Part shown: positions 36,537 to 45,241 of the stretch, piece by piece | Layout of the letters: each line of letters begins with the position of its first letter | Position numbering within the stretch: position 1 is the first letter of the stretch | Assembly (NCBI GenBank): GCA_016710785.1 | Contig: JADJUE010000008.1 | Coordinates: 1 to 64,000 of the forward strand | DNA length: 64,000 bases | From: Candidatus Epilinea brevis | Lineage (GTDB): Bacteria; Chloroflexota; Anaerolineae; Epilineales; Epilineaceae | Reading direction: 5' to 3' | Translations under genes and position numbers: made by a program | Notes under the pieces: model-generated | Told to the model about the DNA's origin: nothing | Seen by the model: the letters and a program-made list of their open reading frames with translations, nothing else | The model's database searches: none

Positions 36537-38027
36537 ATGAGCTTGCACCACATCACCCCAGAGGCCGTGACCGCCATCCTCCAGGCCCTGCGCAGCGCCG
36601 CGCCGCCACCGCCATCCTCCCTGCTGTCCTTGGGCGTGGTCACCCGCCGCCTGGAGACCCGCGAGATCCTCGACAGCCCGACCGCACGCTTTCAGATCCT
36701 CGGCGACATCCTGCGGCGCCTCGTCTGGGACGAACTCGCCCGCCTGAGACCACCCGCGGAGCATGTCGACGATCCCGATGCGGTCACCGAGTCGATCGAG
36801 TTGAGCTTACTGAAAGCCGATTGCAGAAGCCGCAACGACGATCGCGCCGCCTGGGGCGCCCTGTACTTCCAGTACCTTGGCGTCAATCGGATCGCTTTGA
36901 CAGCGCTGGGTCCGGAAGTCGTGCCGTACCACACCTTCCGCCGCCGCCGCCATCACGGCTGCCAACTCCTGGCAGCCAGACTGATCCAACTGGAGGTCCG
37001 CGGCGACTCCAACTCGGCGGCGCTGCGCGGTGCCGGTCCCCTTCCGTCCGCCGGGCGCCCCATCATCAACGCGCCGCCATACACCGTGGATGCGAACCCC
37101 GTCGGTCACATCGAAAGCGCAGCCCCCGCGGAGCCGTCGCGAGACATCCATCAACCGGAAGTTCGGATCGCTCGGCGCAGCCGCATGGTCGGGCTGCTCG
37201 CACTCGCTATCATCGCCGTGATCGCCGTCAGCAGTCTCCGTTCACCGATCGTCAGCCCCGGCTTGGCCTCGCCCACCTATCCCAGCAAGATCGCCGTGGT
37301 TGGCCCCATGGCAGTGAGCCCCGCGCGGCCGCGCGCGGGCGATGCCGTGACCGTCAGCTTCCGAGTCCGCAACAACGACACCCAGCCGCATACCGTCGCC
37401 CACCTCCGCGCCGGTGGGCGCGGCCCACGCGCCTGCGCGCATATCTGGTCCGCGCCCAACGTCGACTTTCCCGACGTCGCCAACCTGCTCCTCTCGCCCG
37501 GCGAGCTGTTCACCTACCGTGCGTCGCGCATCCTGTCCACGCCGGGAGACTATTTCGTCGAGCCCGTTCAGGTCGGCGCCAGCGGGCGCTGGGGCGGCGT
37601 TGGCCCCTCGCCGCGAGCCTGGGTCGGCGTCACCGATCCGCACACCGGCGCGGTCCCCGCCCCCGACTGTCTCACGCTCGCGCAAGGTCCCGAGCTGCAG
37701 CCGGCCAGCCCGCGCGTGGGTGAACCCTTCACCGTCACCCTGAGCATCCGCAACAACAGCAACGACGTCCTGCGCCTGCAGAAGCTCATGGTCGGCGTCC
37801 GCGATCCCGCCCTGACCCAGGTCGCCTGGCGCGCCCCGACCGTGTTCATGCCCACCGAGCGCGCCCTGACCCTGGAACCCGGTGAGACCTTCCTCTACCG
37901 CAAGACCCGCATCGCCAGGGAAACGGAAGCTGGCCGCCACCTGATCGCTCCGGCCGTCCAACAGGACGGTGCGTGGAGCGGGGTGTGGCCTTTCGAATAC
38001 GCGTGGGTCACGATCCTGCCGCGGTGA
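36537..38027 (+). CDS. Single-pass membrane protein with HTH-like N-terminus and two CARDB-like domains
   Basis: Residues 1-150 are helical and end in a helix-turn-helix-like stretch (ALGPEVVPYHTFRRRRHHGCQ, followed by AARLIQLEV) like the N-terminal units of Chloroflexota regulators. Residues 216-234 are a membrane helix (MVGLLALAIIAVIAVSSL). Outside are two similar ~120-residue beta-sandwiches with CARDB-like openings: SPARPRAGDAVTVSFRVRNN and SPRVGEPFTVTLSIRNN, each closing with a Trp-rich strand (GRWGGVGPSPRAWVGV, GAWSGVWPFEYAWVTI). An inner DNA-binding-like part linked to an outer binding part suggests a one-component sensor, but this is inference. No partner gene is adjacent. Confidence 0.7.
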   Translation: MSLHHITPEAVTAILQALRSAAPPPPSSLLSLGVVTRRLETREILDSPTARFQILGDILRRLVWDELARLRPPAEHVDDPDAVTESIELSLLKADCRSRNDDRAAWGALYFQYLGVNRIALTALGPEVVPYHTFRRRRHHGCQLLAARLIQLEVRGDSNSAALRGAGPLPSAGRPIINAPPYTVDANPVGHIESAAPAEPSRDIHQPEVRIARRSRMVGLLALAIIAVIAVSSLRSPIVSPGLASPTYPSKIAVVGPMAVSPARPRAGDAVTVSFRVRNNDTQPHTVAHLRAGGRGPRACAHIWSAPNVDFPDVANLLLSPGELFTYRASRILSTPGDYFVEPVQVGASGRWGGVGPSPRAWVGVTDPHTGAVPAPDCLTLAQGPELQPASPRVGEPFTVTLSIRNNSNDVLRLQKLMVGVRDPALTQVAWRAPTVFMPTERALTLEPGETFLYRKTRIARETEAGRHLIAPAVQQDGAWSGVWPFEYAWVTILPR

Positions 38028-38263
38028 CCGGTACGAAGTGTAGAGCGATGTTCACGACTGCGTAGCGCGCTGCCGACCGCCCGATACCGTGAGGCTCCCC
38101 GACTCCGCTGATTGCCCGAGCTCATGTCCACCGCCCGTCCAAAGGTCAAGCGCGGCCGCTTGGCGCGCATCTGTCGCAGACACGACGCCTACCCCCTTTC
38201 CAGCGGCCCGGCCGGCCCGTAAGCTCATGGCCGATGCCAGCCCCGCATTGTCCAGCCCCAAGT

Positions 38264-38285
38264 CCCCCGGCGAAGACGCCGGGGG
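38264..38285. other. 9-bp GC hairpin upstream of the toxin-antitoxin pair
   Basis: CCCCCGGCG (38264-38272) and CGCCGGGGG (38277-38285) pair perfectly around the loop AAGA. It lies ~60 bases before the likely antitoxin start. It could be an operator for the RHH antitoxin or a terminator of the gene ending at 38027 (no T-run follows). The rest of 38028-38310 shows no gene. Confidence 0.4.
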
Positions 38286-38346
38286 TACCGCCTCAAGCTG
38301 ACGCCGGGATTTGCCCCCCATGCACAAACGCATCAAAATGCCTGCT

Positions 38347-38622
38347 ATGCGAACCACCATCGACCTCCCCGACCAGCTGCTCCGCCAAGCGAAGTCGCGC
38401 GCCGCGCTTTCAGGCATGAGCCTCAAGGATCTGATCACGCGCTTTATCGAGCGCGGTCTGCGCCAGGGTGAAGAGCAGCCGCCGATCGTCCGGCAACGTC
38501 GCCCCGATCTCCCCGAGGTCATCGCCGCGCGCGGGCGCCAGATGCCTCTGCTTTCCAACACCGAGACCCAAGCCATTCTCGACGCCGCGGATGCCGAGGC
38601 GGGGAATGGATCCCGCGGTTGA
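38347..38622 (+). CDS. VapB-like ribbon-helix-helix antitoxin
   Basis: From ATG 38347 the chain begins MRTTIDLPDQLLRQAKSRAA, a typical ribbon-helix-helix start (strand, helix, GMSLKDLITRFIERGL helix), followed by a flexible C-terminal tail (QPPIVRQRRPDLPEVIAARG) that would wrap the toxin. In-frame ATGs at 38320 and 38338 could give a slightly longer product; the RHH strand begins best at 38347. The gene overlaps the PIN toxin gene by 17 bases, the usual vapBC arrangement. The expected role is to neutralise the toxin and repress the shared promoter. Confidence 0.8.
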   Translation: MRTTIDLPDQLLRQAKSRAALSGMSLKDLITRFIERGLRQGEEQPPIVRQRRPDLPEVIAARGRQMPLLSNTETQAILDAADAEAGNGSRG

Positions 38623-39043
38623 CCTGCTCGATGTCAACGTCTGGTTGGCGCTGAGCACGAGCGAACATCCCCATCATGCCTTGGCGCACAGCTACTGGCG
38701 CGACGCATCGGCTGAGCGGCTCGCCTTCTGTCGGGTCACCGTTCTCGGCTTCCTTCGCCTGACCACCCATTTCACCGTCATGGGCGGCCTGCCGCTCAGC
38801 GCCGAAGAGGCCTGGACAGCTTATGAGGCCTGGTGCCGACGCGACGCTGTGTTCGTGGCCCATGAACCCGAGGGCTGCGACCTCCTCCTCGCTGACTGGG
38901 TCCGTCGCGGGGTCATCAGCCCGCGGCTCTGGACCGATGCCTACCTCGCTGCCTTTGCCAGCGCCAGCGGCTTTCGGCTGGTGACCTTCGATCGCGACTT
39001 CAGCCGCTTCGACGGCCTCCACCTGTTGCTGCTCGACGGATAG
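38606..39043 (+). CDS. VapC-like PIN-domain toxin
   Basis: A 145-residue PIN-domain ribonuclease from ATG 38606 (MDPAVDLLDVNVWLALSTSE). Conserved acidic residues are seen in the first strand (LLDVNVWLAL), in LWTDAYLAAFA and in the last strand (VTFDRDFSRF). A central RVTVLGFLRL helix is typical of the TTHA0281/VapC branch. It pairs with the overlapping RHH antitoxin. PIN toxins cleave tRNA or rRNA when free of antitoxin. The pair stands alone between a membrane protein and mscL. Confidence 0.85.
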   Translation: MDPAVDLLDVNVWLALSTSEHPHHALAHSYWRDASAERLAFCRVTVLGFLRLTTHFTVMGGLPLSAEEAWTAYEAWCRRDAVFVAHEPEGCDLLLADWVRRGVISPRLWTDAYLAAFASASGFRLVTFDRDFSRFDGLHLLLLDG

Positions 39044-39101
39044 CGTTCCCACTCCGCTCTTCCGCCTACCAGCATTCACCCTTTCGAGGAAGACCACCCC
39101 C

Positions 39102-39467
39102 ATGTTCAACGACTTCAAGCGCTTCATCCTGCACGGCAACGTCCTGGATCTGGCCGTCGGCGTCATCATCGGCGCCGCCTTCGGCAAGATCATCGACTCC
39201 CTCGTCGGCGACATCTTCATGCCCCTCGTCGGCGCCGTCACCGGCGGCGTGGACTTCAGCACGCGGGCCGTCGACCTCGGCCCCAACATCCACCTGGCCT
39301 ACGGCAACCTGCTGACCGCGCTCGTGAACTTCCTCCTGATCGCCGGCGCCACCTACTTCTTCATCGTCCGCCCGGCGGCCCGCCTCCTGCCCCCACCGCC
39401 CCCCGCCGGTCCCAGCGAAGCCGAGCTGCTGACGGAGATCCGCGATCTTCTCAAGGGGCGCGGCTGA
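39102..39467 (+). CDS. mscL: Large-conductance mechanosensitive channel MscL
   Basis: A 121-residue protein that matches MscL along its length. It has the amphipathic N-terminus (MFNDFKRFILHGNVLDLAVG), TM1 with the pore-lining VGVIIGAAFGKIIDSLVGDI, a periplasmic loop, TM2 (LLTALVNFLLIAGATYFFIV) and the C-terminal cytoplasmic helix (SEAELLTEIRDLLK) after a Pro-rich linker. The homopentameric channel opens under membrane tension to release osmolytes on hypo-osmotic shock. The length is slightly below the usual ~130-150, with a short periplasmic loop. It appears to be a single-gene unit. Confidence 0.95.
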   Translation: MFNDFKRFILHGNVLDLAVGVIIGAAFGKIIDSLVGDIFMPLVGAVTGGVDFSTRAVDLGPNIHLAYGNLLTALVNFLLIAGATYFFIVRPAARLLPPPPPAGPSEAELLTEIRDLLKGRG

Positions 39468-39723
39468 GCCGAGGTCTCGCGGAGCGCAGCCGGCCCACCT
39501 AGCCGGCGCATTGGGCATCCGGACAACGTTCGCATCCCATAACCCGGCAGGCAGACCCTTCCAACCCCGGGGCCTTGCCTGAGGTTGGCGCCAACCGGTC
39601 ACCTAGACCCCCCATGGCGCCAAGCCCCTCTATCGCTCCCTGCCCTCGCCGACGTTCAAGCTACCATCCTGTCGGCACGGTAAGCGACCGCACGCCGCCG
39701 GATCGCCAGAAGGAGTCAGGCTC

Positions 39724-40864
39724 ATGTCCGCCCCCGCCACCATGTCCGCCCGCAGCCTCTCGCTCACCCGCGTCATGGCCGTCACCCTGGCCGTCACCCT
39801 TCCCCTCGCCCTGCTGCTCGTCCCCGTCCACCCCGGCCGCGCCGCGCCTGCCGCGCCCGCCGCGCCCGCCGCCGCGCAGGCCAACTGCGCCGGAACCCAG
39901 ACCGGCATGGTACCCCTCAGCCAGCTGGGGGCCGAGGGCTACCAGGGCTTCCCCGGTGGCCTGTACCCCGGCGGCAACCAGCCCCCCGTGGCGCAGGCCG
40001 AGCTCGCCCTGGCCGCGGCCGCACGCGTGCTGCCGCGGGATCGCGCCGGTCAACCCGACCCCGCCGGGCAGGTGGTACTCTTGTCCATCGGCATGTCGAA
40101 TGCCACCCAGGAGTACCAGCGCTTCATGAGCCTGGCGGCCGCGGTGCCGGGCCTCCATCCGCGCCTGAAGCTCGTGGACGGCGCCCAGGGCGGGCAGACC
40201 GCTTCGGTCATCCGCAACCCCGCCGCCAACTTCTGGACCGTCGTCGACCAGCGGCTGGCCCAAGCCGGCGTCGGCAGCGCCCAGGTGCAGGCCGTGTGGC
40301 TCAAGGAGGCCAACGCCCAGCCGCGCGACGCCTTCCCCCGCCATGCCCAGGCGCTGGCCGACGACATCGCCGCCGTCATCGGCATCCTGCACAGCCGTTT
40401 TCCCAACCTGCAGCTCGTCTACCTCGCCAGCCGCATCTATGGTGGCTACGCCTCCAGCACCCTCAACCCCGAGCCCTACGCCTATGAATCCGCGTTCAGC
40501 GTGCGTTGGCTCATCGAGCGCCAGATCGCCGGCGAGGCCGGCCTCAACGCGGACCCCGCCAAGGGTCCGGTCACCAGCCCCGTCCTGCTGTGGGGGCCCT
40601 ACCTCTGGGCGGACGGCCTGACCCCGCGCCAGGGCGACGGCCTCACCTGGGCCTGCGCCGACCTGGTGGAGGACGGCACCCATCCCTCCGACAGCGGGCG
40701 CAGCAAGGTGGGCAACCTGCTGCTGGACTTCCTGCGCCAGAGCCCCAGCAGTCGGCCCTGGTTCCTGGCCGATCCCAACGCCACGCCCCCACCGTCGGCC
40801 ACGCCCGGCACGCCGGCGCCCTCGCCCACCGCCGGCACCGCGCCCTCCCACCCCGCCCCCCCCC
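39724..40864 (+). CDS. Secreted SGNH-hydrolase-like domain (N-terminal part, frameshifted)
   Basis: AAGGAG nine bases before ATG 39724 sets the start. A signal peptide (LTRVMAVTLAVTLPLALLLVPV, cut near HPGRAAPA) leads to an SGNH-hydrolase-like domain. Block I is VVLLSIGMSNATQEYQ with the likely nucleophile Ser in GMSN, and the last block is DGTHPSDSGRSKVG with the Asp-x-x-His pair. The chain then enters a Pro/Thr-rich stalk (TPPPSATPGTPAPSPTAGT). At the C9 run 40856-40864 the frame turns into Arg-rich nonsense, while the +1 frame continues Pro-rich and leads into an alpha/beta hydrolase. An esterase of unknown substrate, exported, is the best reading. Confidence 0.7.
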
Positions 40865-42121
40865 GCCCCAGCGCCACCGCCGCGCGCCGCCTCCGGCGCC
40901 ACGCCCCCGCCGCAGCGCGACCCCACCTTGCTGCCGCCTGCGCCAGCGGCCGCGTGGCCTGCCGGGCGCTGGCCCCCGGGGCCCTCCCCAGGATCCACGC
41001 CCGTCGCCAACCAGACCACCATCCGCGCCATCTCCGCCTGGCGAGCGCCCCACCCACCTCCGGGGGGCCGACTCTTCCTCCCCTCAGGCCGAGTCCAGTT
41101 CAGCCCCCACACCGCATCCCCCCCCACCGCCGACACCGTCGTCGCCGGCGTCAACCTGACCCAGCTCTTCGCCCCGCCATCCGCAGCCGAACTGCAGGCC
41201 GTTCGCAGCGAGCGCGCCGCGCGCGAGCTCCCGGTGGTGGAGGGGCGCATCTTGCTGGACCGACCGAACGCCGACGGCACCCGCACCCTCGTCCTGTCGC
41301 ATCGCGTGGCGGGCGAACTGCATTACGGCGCCGTGCGCCTGCCCTCCCTGGCCCCCGGAGCCCAAGCCCCCGTGATCCTCGTCCTGCACGGCGGCAAGGA
41401 CGGCGCCAAGCTGGATGCGCTGGACAAGATGGACCGCGACTACGCCGACCTGGCCGCCACCGCGGTCATCGTCCTGCCCGCCTACCGCGGCGAGGCCATT
41501 GCCGGCACGCCCCTGGGCGATCTGTTGTCAGAAGGCGACTTCGGCAGCCCCGAGGACCACGCCGACGATGCCCTCAGCCTCTTGAACGTGGTGGAGGCCC
41601 TGGTACCAGAGGTCGACACCGCACGCACTGCGGTCTACGGCACGAGCCGCGGCGGGGGCGTGGCCCTGGCCGTGGCCCTGCGCGCCGACCCACGGGTACG
41701 CGCCATCTTCGACCTCTTCGGCGCCGCCGACTTCTTCGCCCCTGAGGTGGTGACGATGATGGCCGCCGCCCTGACCGCCGGCCGCCCCCCCGGCCCGCCC
41801 GGCGAGTCGACGGTGTTCCAGCAGGCGGTGCAGCCCCTGGCGGCCGGGCAGTTGAGCGTCGCCGAAGCGCGGCGGATCATCCTGCGCTGGTCGCCGGCGC
41901 AGTTCGCCGCCGCCATGAGCCGCCCCCTGCAGGTGCATCACGGCACGGCCGACCAAAGCGTGCCCGTAGGCCACAGCCTGCGCCTGGCGGCGGCCATGGC
42001 CACCCTAGGGCGAGGCGCGCCAGACTTCGCCTTCTTCGCCTACGAGGGCGGCGGCCACGGACAGGTGCCGGGGGCCGCGGAGCGGATCCGGCCCCTGCTG
42101 GCGCAGGCCTTGGCGCCGTAG
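40864..42121 (+). CDS. Alpha/beta-hydrolase (prolyl-oligopeptidase-like) domain, C-terminal part
   Basis: After the C9 frameshift, a Pro-rich stalk (PPPQRDPTLLPPAPAAAWPA) leads to a hydrolase domain. Its landmarks are the oxyanion strand VILVLHGGKDG, the nucleophile elbow VYGTSRGGGVAL (G-T-S-R-G), an aspartate in HHGTADQSVPVGHS and the catalytic His in YEGGGHGQVPG. This is the fold of dipeptidyl aminopeptidase/acylaminoacyl peptidases. No separate start with a ribosome binding site is visible, so I read it as the second catalytic domain of the SGNH protein. If the C9 run is right, it would be a distinct gene with an internal start near 41130-41160. The end is 11 bases from the convergent propeller gene. 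Confidence 0.75.
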
Positions 42122-42131
42122 AGCCCCCGTC

Positions 42132-45011
42132 CTAAGGACCTGCCCTCACCCTCGCCGCCCGGATCAGAAAGGGCAGCCACAGCCGCCGCCCGATCGGTGT
42201 CGGGGATGCCCCGGGCGTGCCGCTGCCGCCGAGCGTCGGCGTGCGCGTGGGAGTGGCCGCGGTGCCCCCGACCGCCGTCGGCGTCGGCTCAACCGTGCCG
42301 CCGCCGGGCGTGGGGCTGAGCGTCGCGGGCGTCGTGGGGCTGGGCTCCAGCGTGGGCACGACGACCGTCGAGGTGGGGGTAGGGGTGGCGGCGCCGACCG
42401 CGAAGCGGGCCATCCCCCAGCCATCCGTGGCGATCCAGACGTCGCCGTTGGGGGCCACCGCCACGGCGCTGATGTCGTTGGAGGGGATGCCGCTGCCGGC
42501 CACATCCAGGGTACGCCAGGCCGCGCCGTCATGCACCCGCAGGCCGCCGTTGCGGCGGTCCGTCCGCCAGCCCTCCGGATCGGCCGCCTCGCGCGCCAGC
42601 CCGCCGCGGGAGGTGGCGACCCAGAACCGGCCATCGCCGTCGCGGGCGATACCGCTGATCCAGCCGGCCCCCACAAAGCTCTCCTTGGACCAGGTGCTGC
42701 CCGTGCGGCGGTTGAGCTGGGCCGTGAAGTAGGGCTTCTGGGCCACCATCGCCGCGGCGCTGAGACCCTTGCTGCCCAAGGTGCCGGCCCACACCCCGCC
42801 GTCCGGGGCGGGCAGGACGGCGAAAGCCTCGCCCTTGGAGCCGTTCTCGCCGAAGGATTCCAGGCCGCTGGTCACATCGAAGCGGGCCCAGCTGTCATCC
42901 GACAGCTTGCCGGCGCCCACGCCCCCGCCGGTCCAGCGGCCGCCGCCGGTGCCGCTGATGGGGTCCGGCTCCGACAGGTGGTGGGCCGCGGCCACCCAGG
43001 CCGTGCCGGCGGCGCAGTCCAAGGCCACGTCCGTGAGGTTGTTGCTGGGCAGCTTGGGGTAGCTGAAGGCCGTCCAGGCGTCAGCCGCCGCGTCATGCAC
43101 CGAAGCGCCCAGCTTCAGCCGATCCAGACCCGTGCCGGCGACGTCCCAAGGGCTGCCAGTGGCGGCCCATACCTCGTTCCCGCAGCCGGCAGCCAAGGCG
43201 GTCACGCCGTTGCTGCGCAGGCCGGGCACATTGCCGCGCTTGGTGCTGGCCACCGTGCGCGCCGTCCAGCGGCTGCCGTCGAACACCGCCAGCCCGCCGT
43301 CCGCGTACACCTTGCCGTCCCAGGCGGTGGTGGCCGAGCCGGCCCACACCTGGTCGCCGCGCAGCATCACCGCATGGACGTTGTTGCCCGTCAGGCCGGT
43401 CCAGGGCACCTTGCCGTCGGGATCGGTGTTGACCGTGTTGTAGACCTTCCACACATCGTCGGCCGCCCCGAAACTGCCGCGGGTGTCCAGATCCAGGAGA
43501 CCGCTGCCGAACTGCCGGGCAGCGGCGGCGCGGCTGCCGCTGGCCGCCCAGACATGGCCCTCCCAACGGCTTCCCGCGGCTCCCACGGCCAGGTCGGTGA
43601 AGAAGTTGGTCGGCGGCGCCACGCAGCCCGGCTGGGAGCAGGCCGTGAGCAGGTTGCTGCCGAAGCTGGCGCTGGCCAGGGCCATGCGGTTGACGCCGCC
43701 CCCCACGCCGCTGGCCGGCCCGGTGCCGATCCAGGCGGTGCCGCCGGCGATGATCAGGGCCTGCGCCCGGTCGCGGGCCATGCCGTCGACGCCCGAGAAG
43801 GGGGCGCCGCGCCCGAAATCCCACACATCGTCGTTGCGGCCCAGCAAGCTGCCCTTGTGGTCCAGGATGCTCAACCCGCCGCGGCGGCCCAGGCAGGCCC
43901 CGTTGCATTGCGTCGCCATCCACACCGTGTTGGCCAGCGCCGGCTGATCGGCGGGGCCGAAGGCGATGGCCGTCACGGTGTTGCCACCCTGCCCGTCCGA
44001 AGGGTCGAAGCGCTGCGAGGGATCGTCGACCAGGCTGGGCTGGTCCGCATTGGCATAGCGCAGGCCCCGCCCGGCCATGCCGATCCACAGCCGTCCGCCG
44101 GCGTCCAGAGCCACAGTCTCCACCTGGCAGCTGACCGTGGGCGCGTCGCCGTCGCAGCGGGCCGCAGTCCAACGGTCGTCGGCCGGGTCGGCGCTGCCCT
44201 TGGTGTCCCGATGGCTGACGCCGCCGCCCACCCGCGCCCAGATTCGGGGCGCGGTGGTGTCCGGCGCCTGCTCCAGCCGGTGCTGCTGCGCCGTGGCCAC
44301 CCAGAGGCCGCCCTTGGCGGTGAGGGCCAGGTCCATGATGTTGTCCGACACCAGGCCCAGCTGCACCGAGCCATCGGGCAGCCCGCGCAAGGTGTTGTCG
44401 TAGGTGGCCACCGGCGCCCAGCCATCGTCGCCGGGATCGTCGCTGCCCTTGGTGTCCAGCCGCGCCAGACCCCCGCCACTCCAGACGCCGGTGAGGGGGT
44501 CCAACTCCTGCTGGCAGCCGATCCACAGCCGCGGGCCATCCAAGGCCAGGGCCTTCACCAGATCCGAGGGCAGGCCGCCGCCGCTGTTGGCGCGGGTGTA
44601 GGTATGCCAGCTGTCATCCGCGCGGGAGGGCGTGCCGGCATCGTCGAAGCGCGTCAGGCCGCCGTCGGTAGCCAGCCACTTCACGCCCCCCGCGTCGATG
44701 GCGATGTCGTAGACCGTGTTGCCCGCCAGCGGATCCTGCGGACGCAGGTACTGCGTGTAGCTTCCCTCGATGGGATCCCATTGCACCAGCCCGCCATGGC
44801 GCGTTCCGGCCCAGAGCTGGCCCGCTTCCCAGGCCAATGACAAGATGTCGTCGCCGTTGGCATAGGTGGTCCAGCGGCCCAAGGGCAGACCCGGTCCGGC
44901 GGCGCGGCCGCCGGTCGGAACCAGCAGCATGGCGGCCATGACCACCAGCAACGCGAACAAGGTCCAGCCCGTCATGCGCGCCCTGCCAGGCCCGCGGTCC
45001 ATGTCACCCAT
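42132..45011 (-). CDS. Secreted reg_prop-type beta-propeller protein with LWLPFLIRA C-terminal signal
   Basis: A 959-residue exported protein. GGAGGG precedes ATG 45011. The signal sequence is LFALLVVMAAMLLVPTGGRAA. The body is repeated ~45-residue blades of the two-component-regulator-propeller type, with recurring DIAIDAGGVKWLATDGGLTRF, LWVATAQQ, VWAGTLGSKGL and VWIATDGWGMARF motifs and many Asp/Gly turns. A Pro/Thr-rich stalk (SPTPGGGTVEPTPTAVGGT) follows and the chain closes with GRRLWLPFLIRAARV, a short hydrophobic end seen on many Chloroflexota secreted proteins, probably for sorting or anchoring. Usually such propellers are sensor parts of kinases; here there is no kinase, so it is more likely a surface-bound binding protein. 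Confidence 0.85.
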   Translation of the reverse strand: MGDMDRGPGRARMTGWTLFALLVVMAAMLLVPTGGRAAGPGLPLGRWTTYANGDDILSLAWEAGQLWAGTRHGGLVQWDPIEGSYTQYLRPQDPLAGNTVYDIAIDAGGVKWLATDGGLTRFDDAGTPSRADDSWHTYTRANSGGGLPSDLVKALALDGPRLWIGCQQELDPLTGVWSGGGLARLDTKGSDDPGDDGWAPVATYDNTLRGLPDGSVQLGLVSDNIMDLALTAKGGLWVATAQQHRLEQAPDTTAPRIWARVGGGVSHRDTKGSADPADDRWTAARCDGDAPTVSCQVETVALDAGGRLWIGMAGRGLRYANADQPSLVDDPSQRFDPSDGQGGNTVTAIAFGPADQPALANTVWMATQCNGACLGRRGGLSILDHKGSLLGRNDDVWDFGRGAPFSGVDGMARDRAQALIIAGGTAWIGTGPASGVGGGVNRMALASASFGSNLLTACSQPGCVAPPTNFFTDLAVGAAGSRWEGHVWAASGSRAAAARQFGSGLLDLDTRGSFGAADDVWKVYNTVNTDPDGKVPWTGLTGNNVHAVMLRGDQVWAGSATTAWDGKVYADGGLAVFDGSRWTARTVASTKRGNVPGLRSNGVTALAAGCGNEVWAATGSPWDVAGTGLDRLKLGASVHDAAADAWTAFSYPKLPSNNLTDVALDCAAGTAWVAAAHHLSEPDPISGTGGGRWTGGGVGAGKLSDDSWARFDVTSGLESFGENGSKGEAFAVLPAPDGGVWAGTLGSKGLSAAAMVAQKPYFTAQLNRRTGSTWSKESFVGAGWISGIARDGDGRFWVATSRGGLAREAADPEGWRTDRRNGGLRVHDGAAWRTLDVAGSGIPSNDISAVAVAPNGDVWIATDGWGMARFAVGAATPTPTSTVVVPTLEPSPTTPATLSPTPGGGTVEPTPTAVGGTAATPTRTPTLGGSGTPGASPTPIGRRLWLPFLIRAARVRAGP

Positions 45012-45144
45012 GTCGTCCCTCCAGTTCCAGTGTCACCCAAGCCAAAGCCCGCACGCCAAGAACATCGCGCCGCGCTGCAATGATGACGCAAGCCGGGGCA
45101 AAAGGGGAACGGGGGACAGGACGACCGCGTCGATGGCCAACAAT

Positions 45145-45178
45145 AAGGGGCGCAACCCCTCGCGGGATTGCGCCCCTT
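45145..45178 (-). terminator. Rho-independent-like terminator of the DUF11 protein gene
   Basis: AAGGGGCGCAA (45145-45155) and TTGCGCCCCTT (45168-45178) form a perfect 11-bp stem with a 12-base loop, 64 bases past the stop of the giant surface-protein gene. On the - strand ATTGTTGG follows, a weak T-tract. It also separates that gene from the propeller gene. Confidence 0.7.
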
Positions 45179-45241
45179 TGTCTTGCGCTGGCGTTGGGAT
45201 CCCTTACGGATCCCCTCGGCGTTCGAGTCGGATCGTCAGCC

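Noticed and set aside
39661..41286. 541-codon - strand frame opposite the SGNH hydrolase
   Set aside because: Composition is Gly/Arg/Ala runs without motifs; the + strand encodes a signal peptide and hydrolase blocks.
42531..44840. 769-codon + strand frame opposite the propeller gene
   Set aside because: No start context and Ala/Gly/His-rich content; the - strand has repeated propeller blades.
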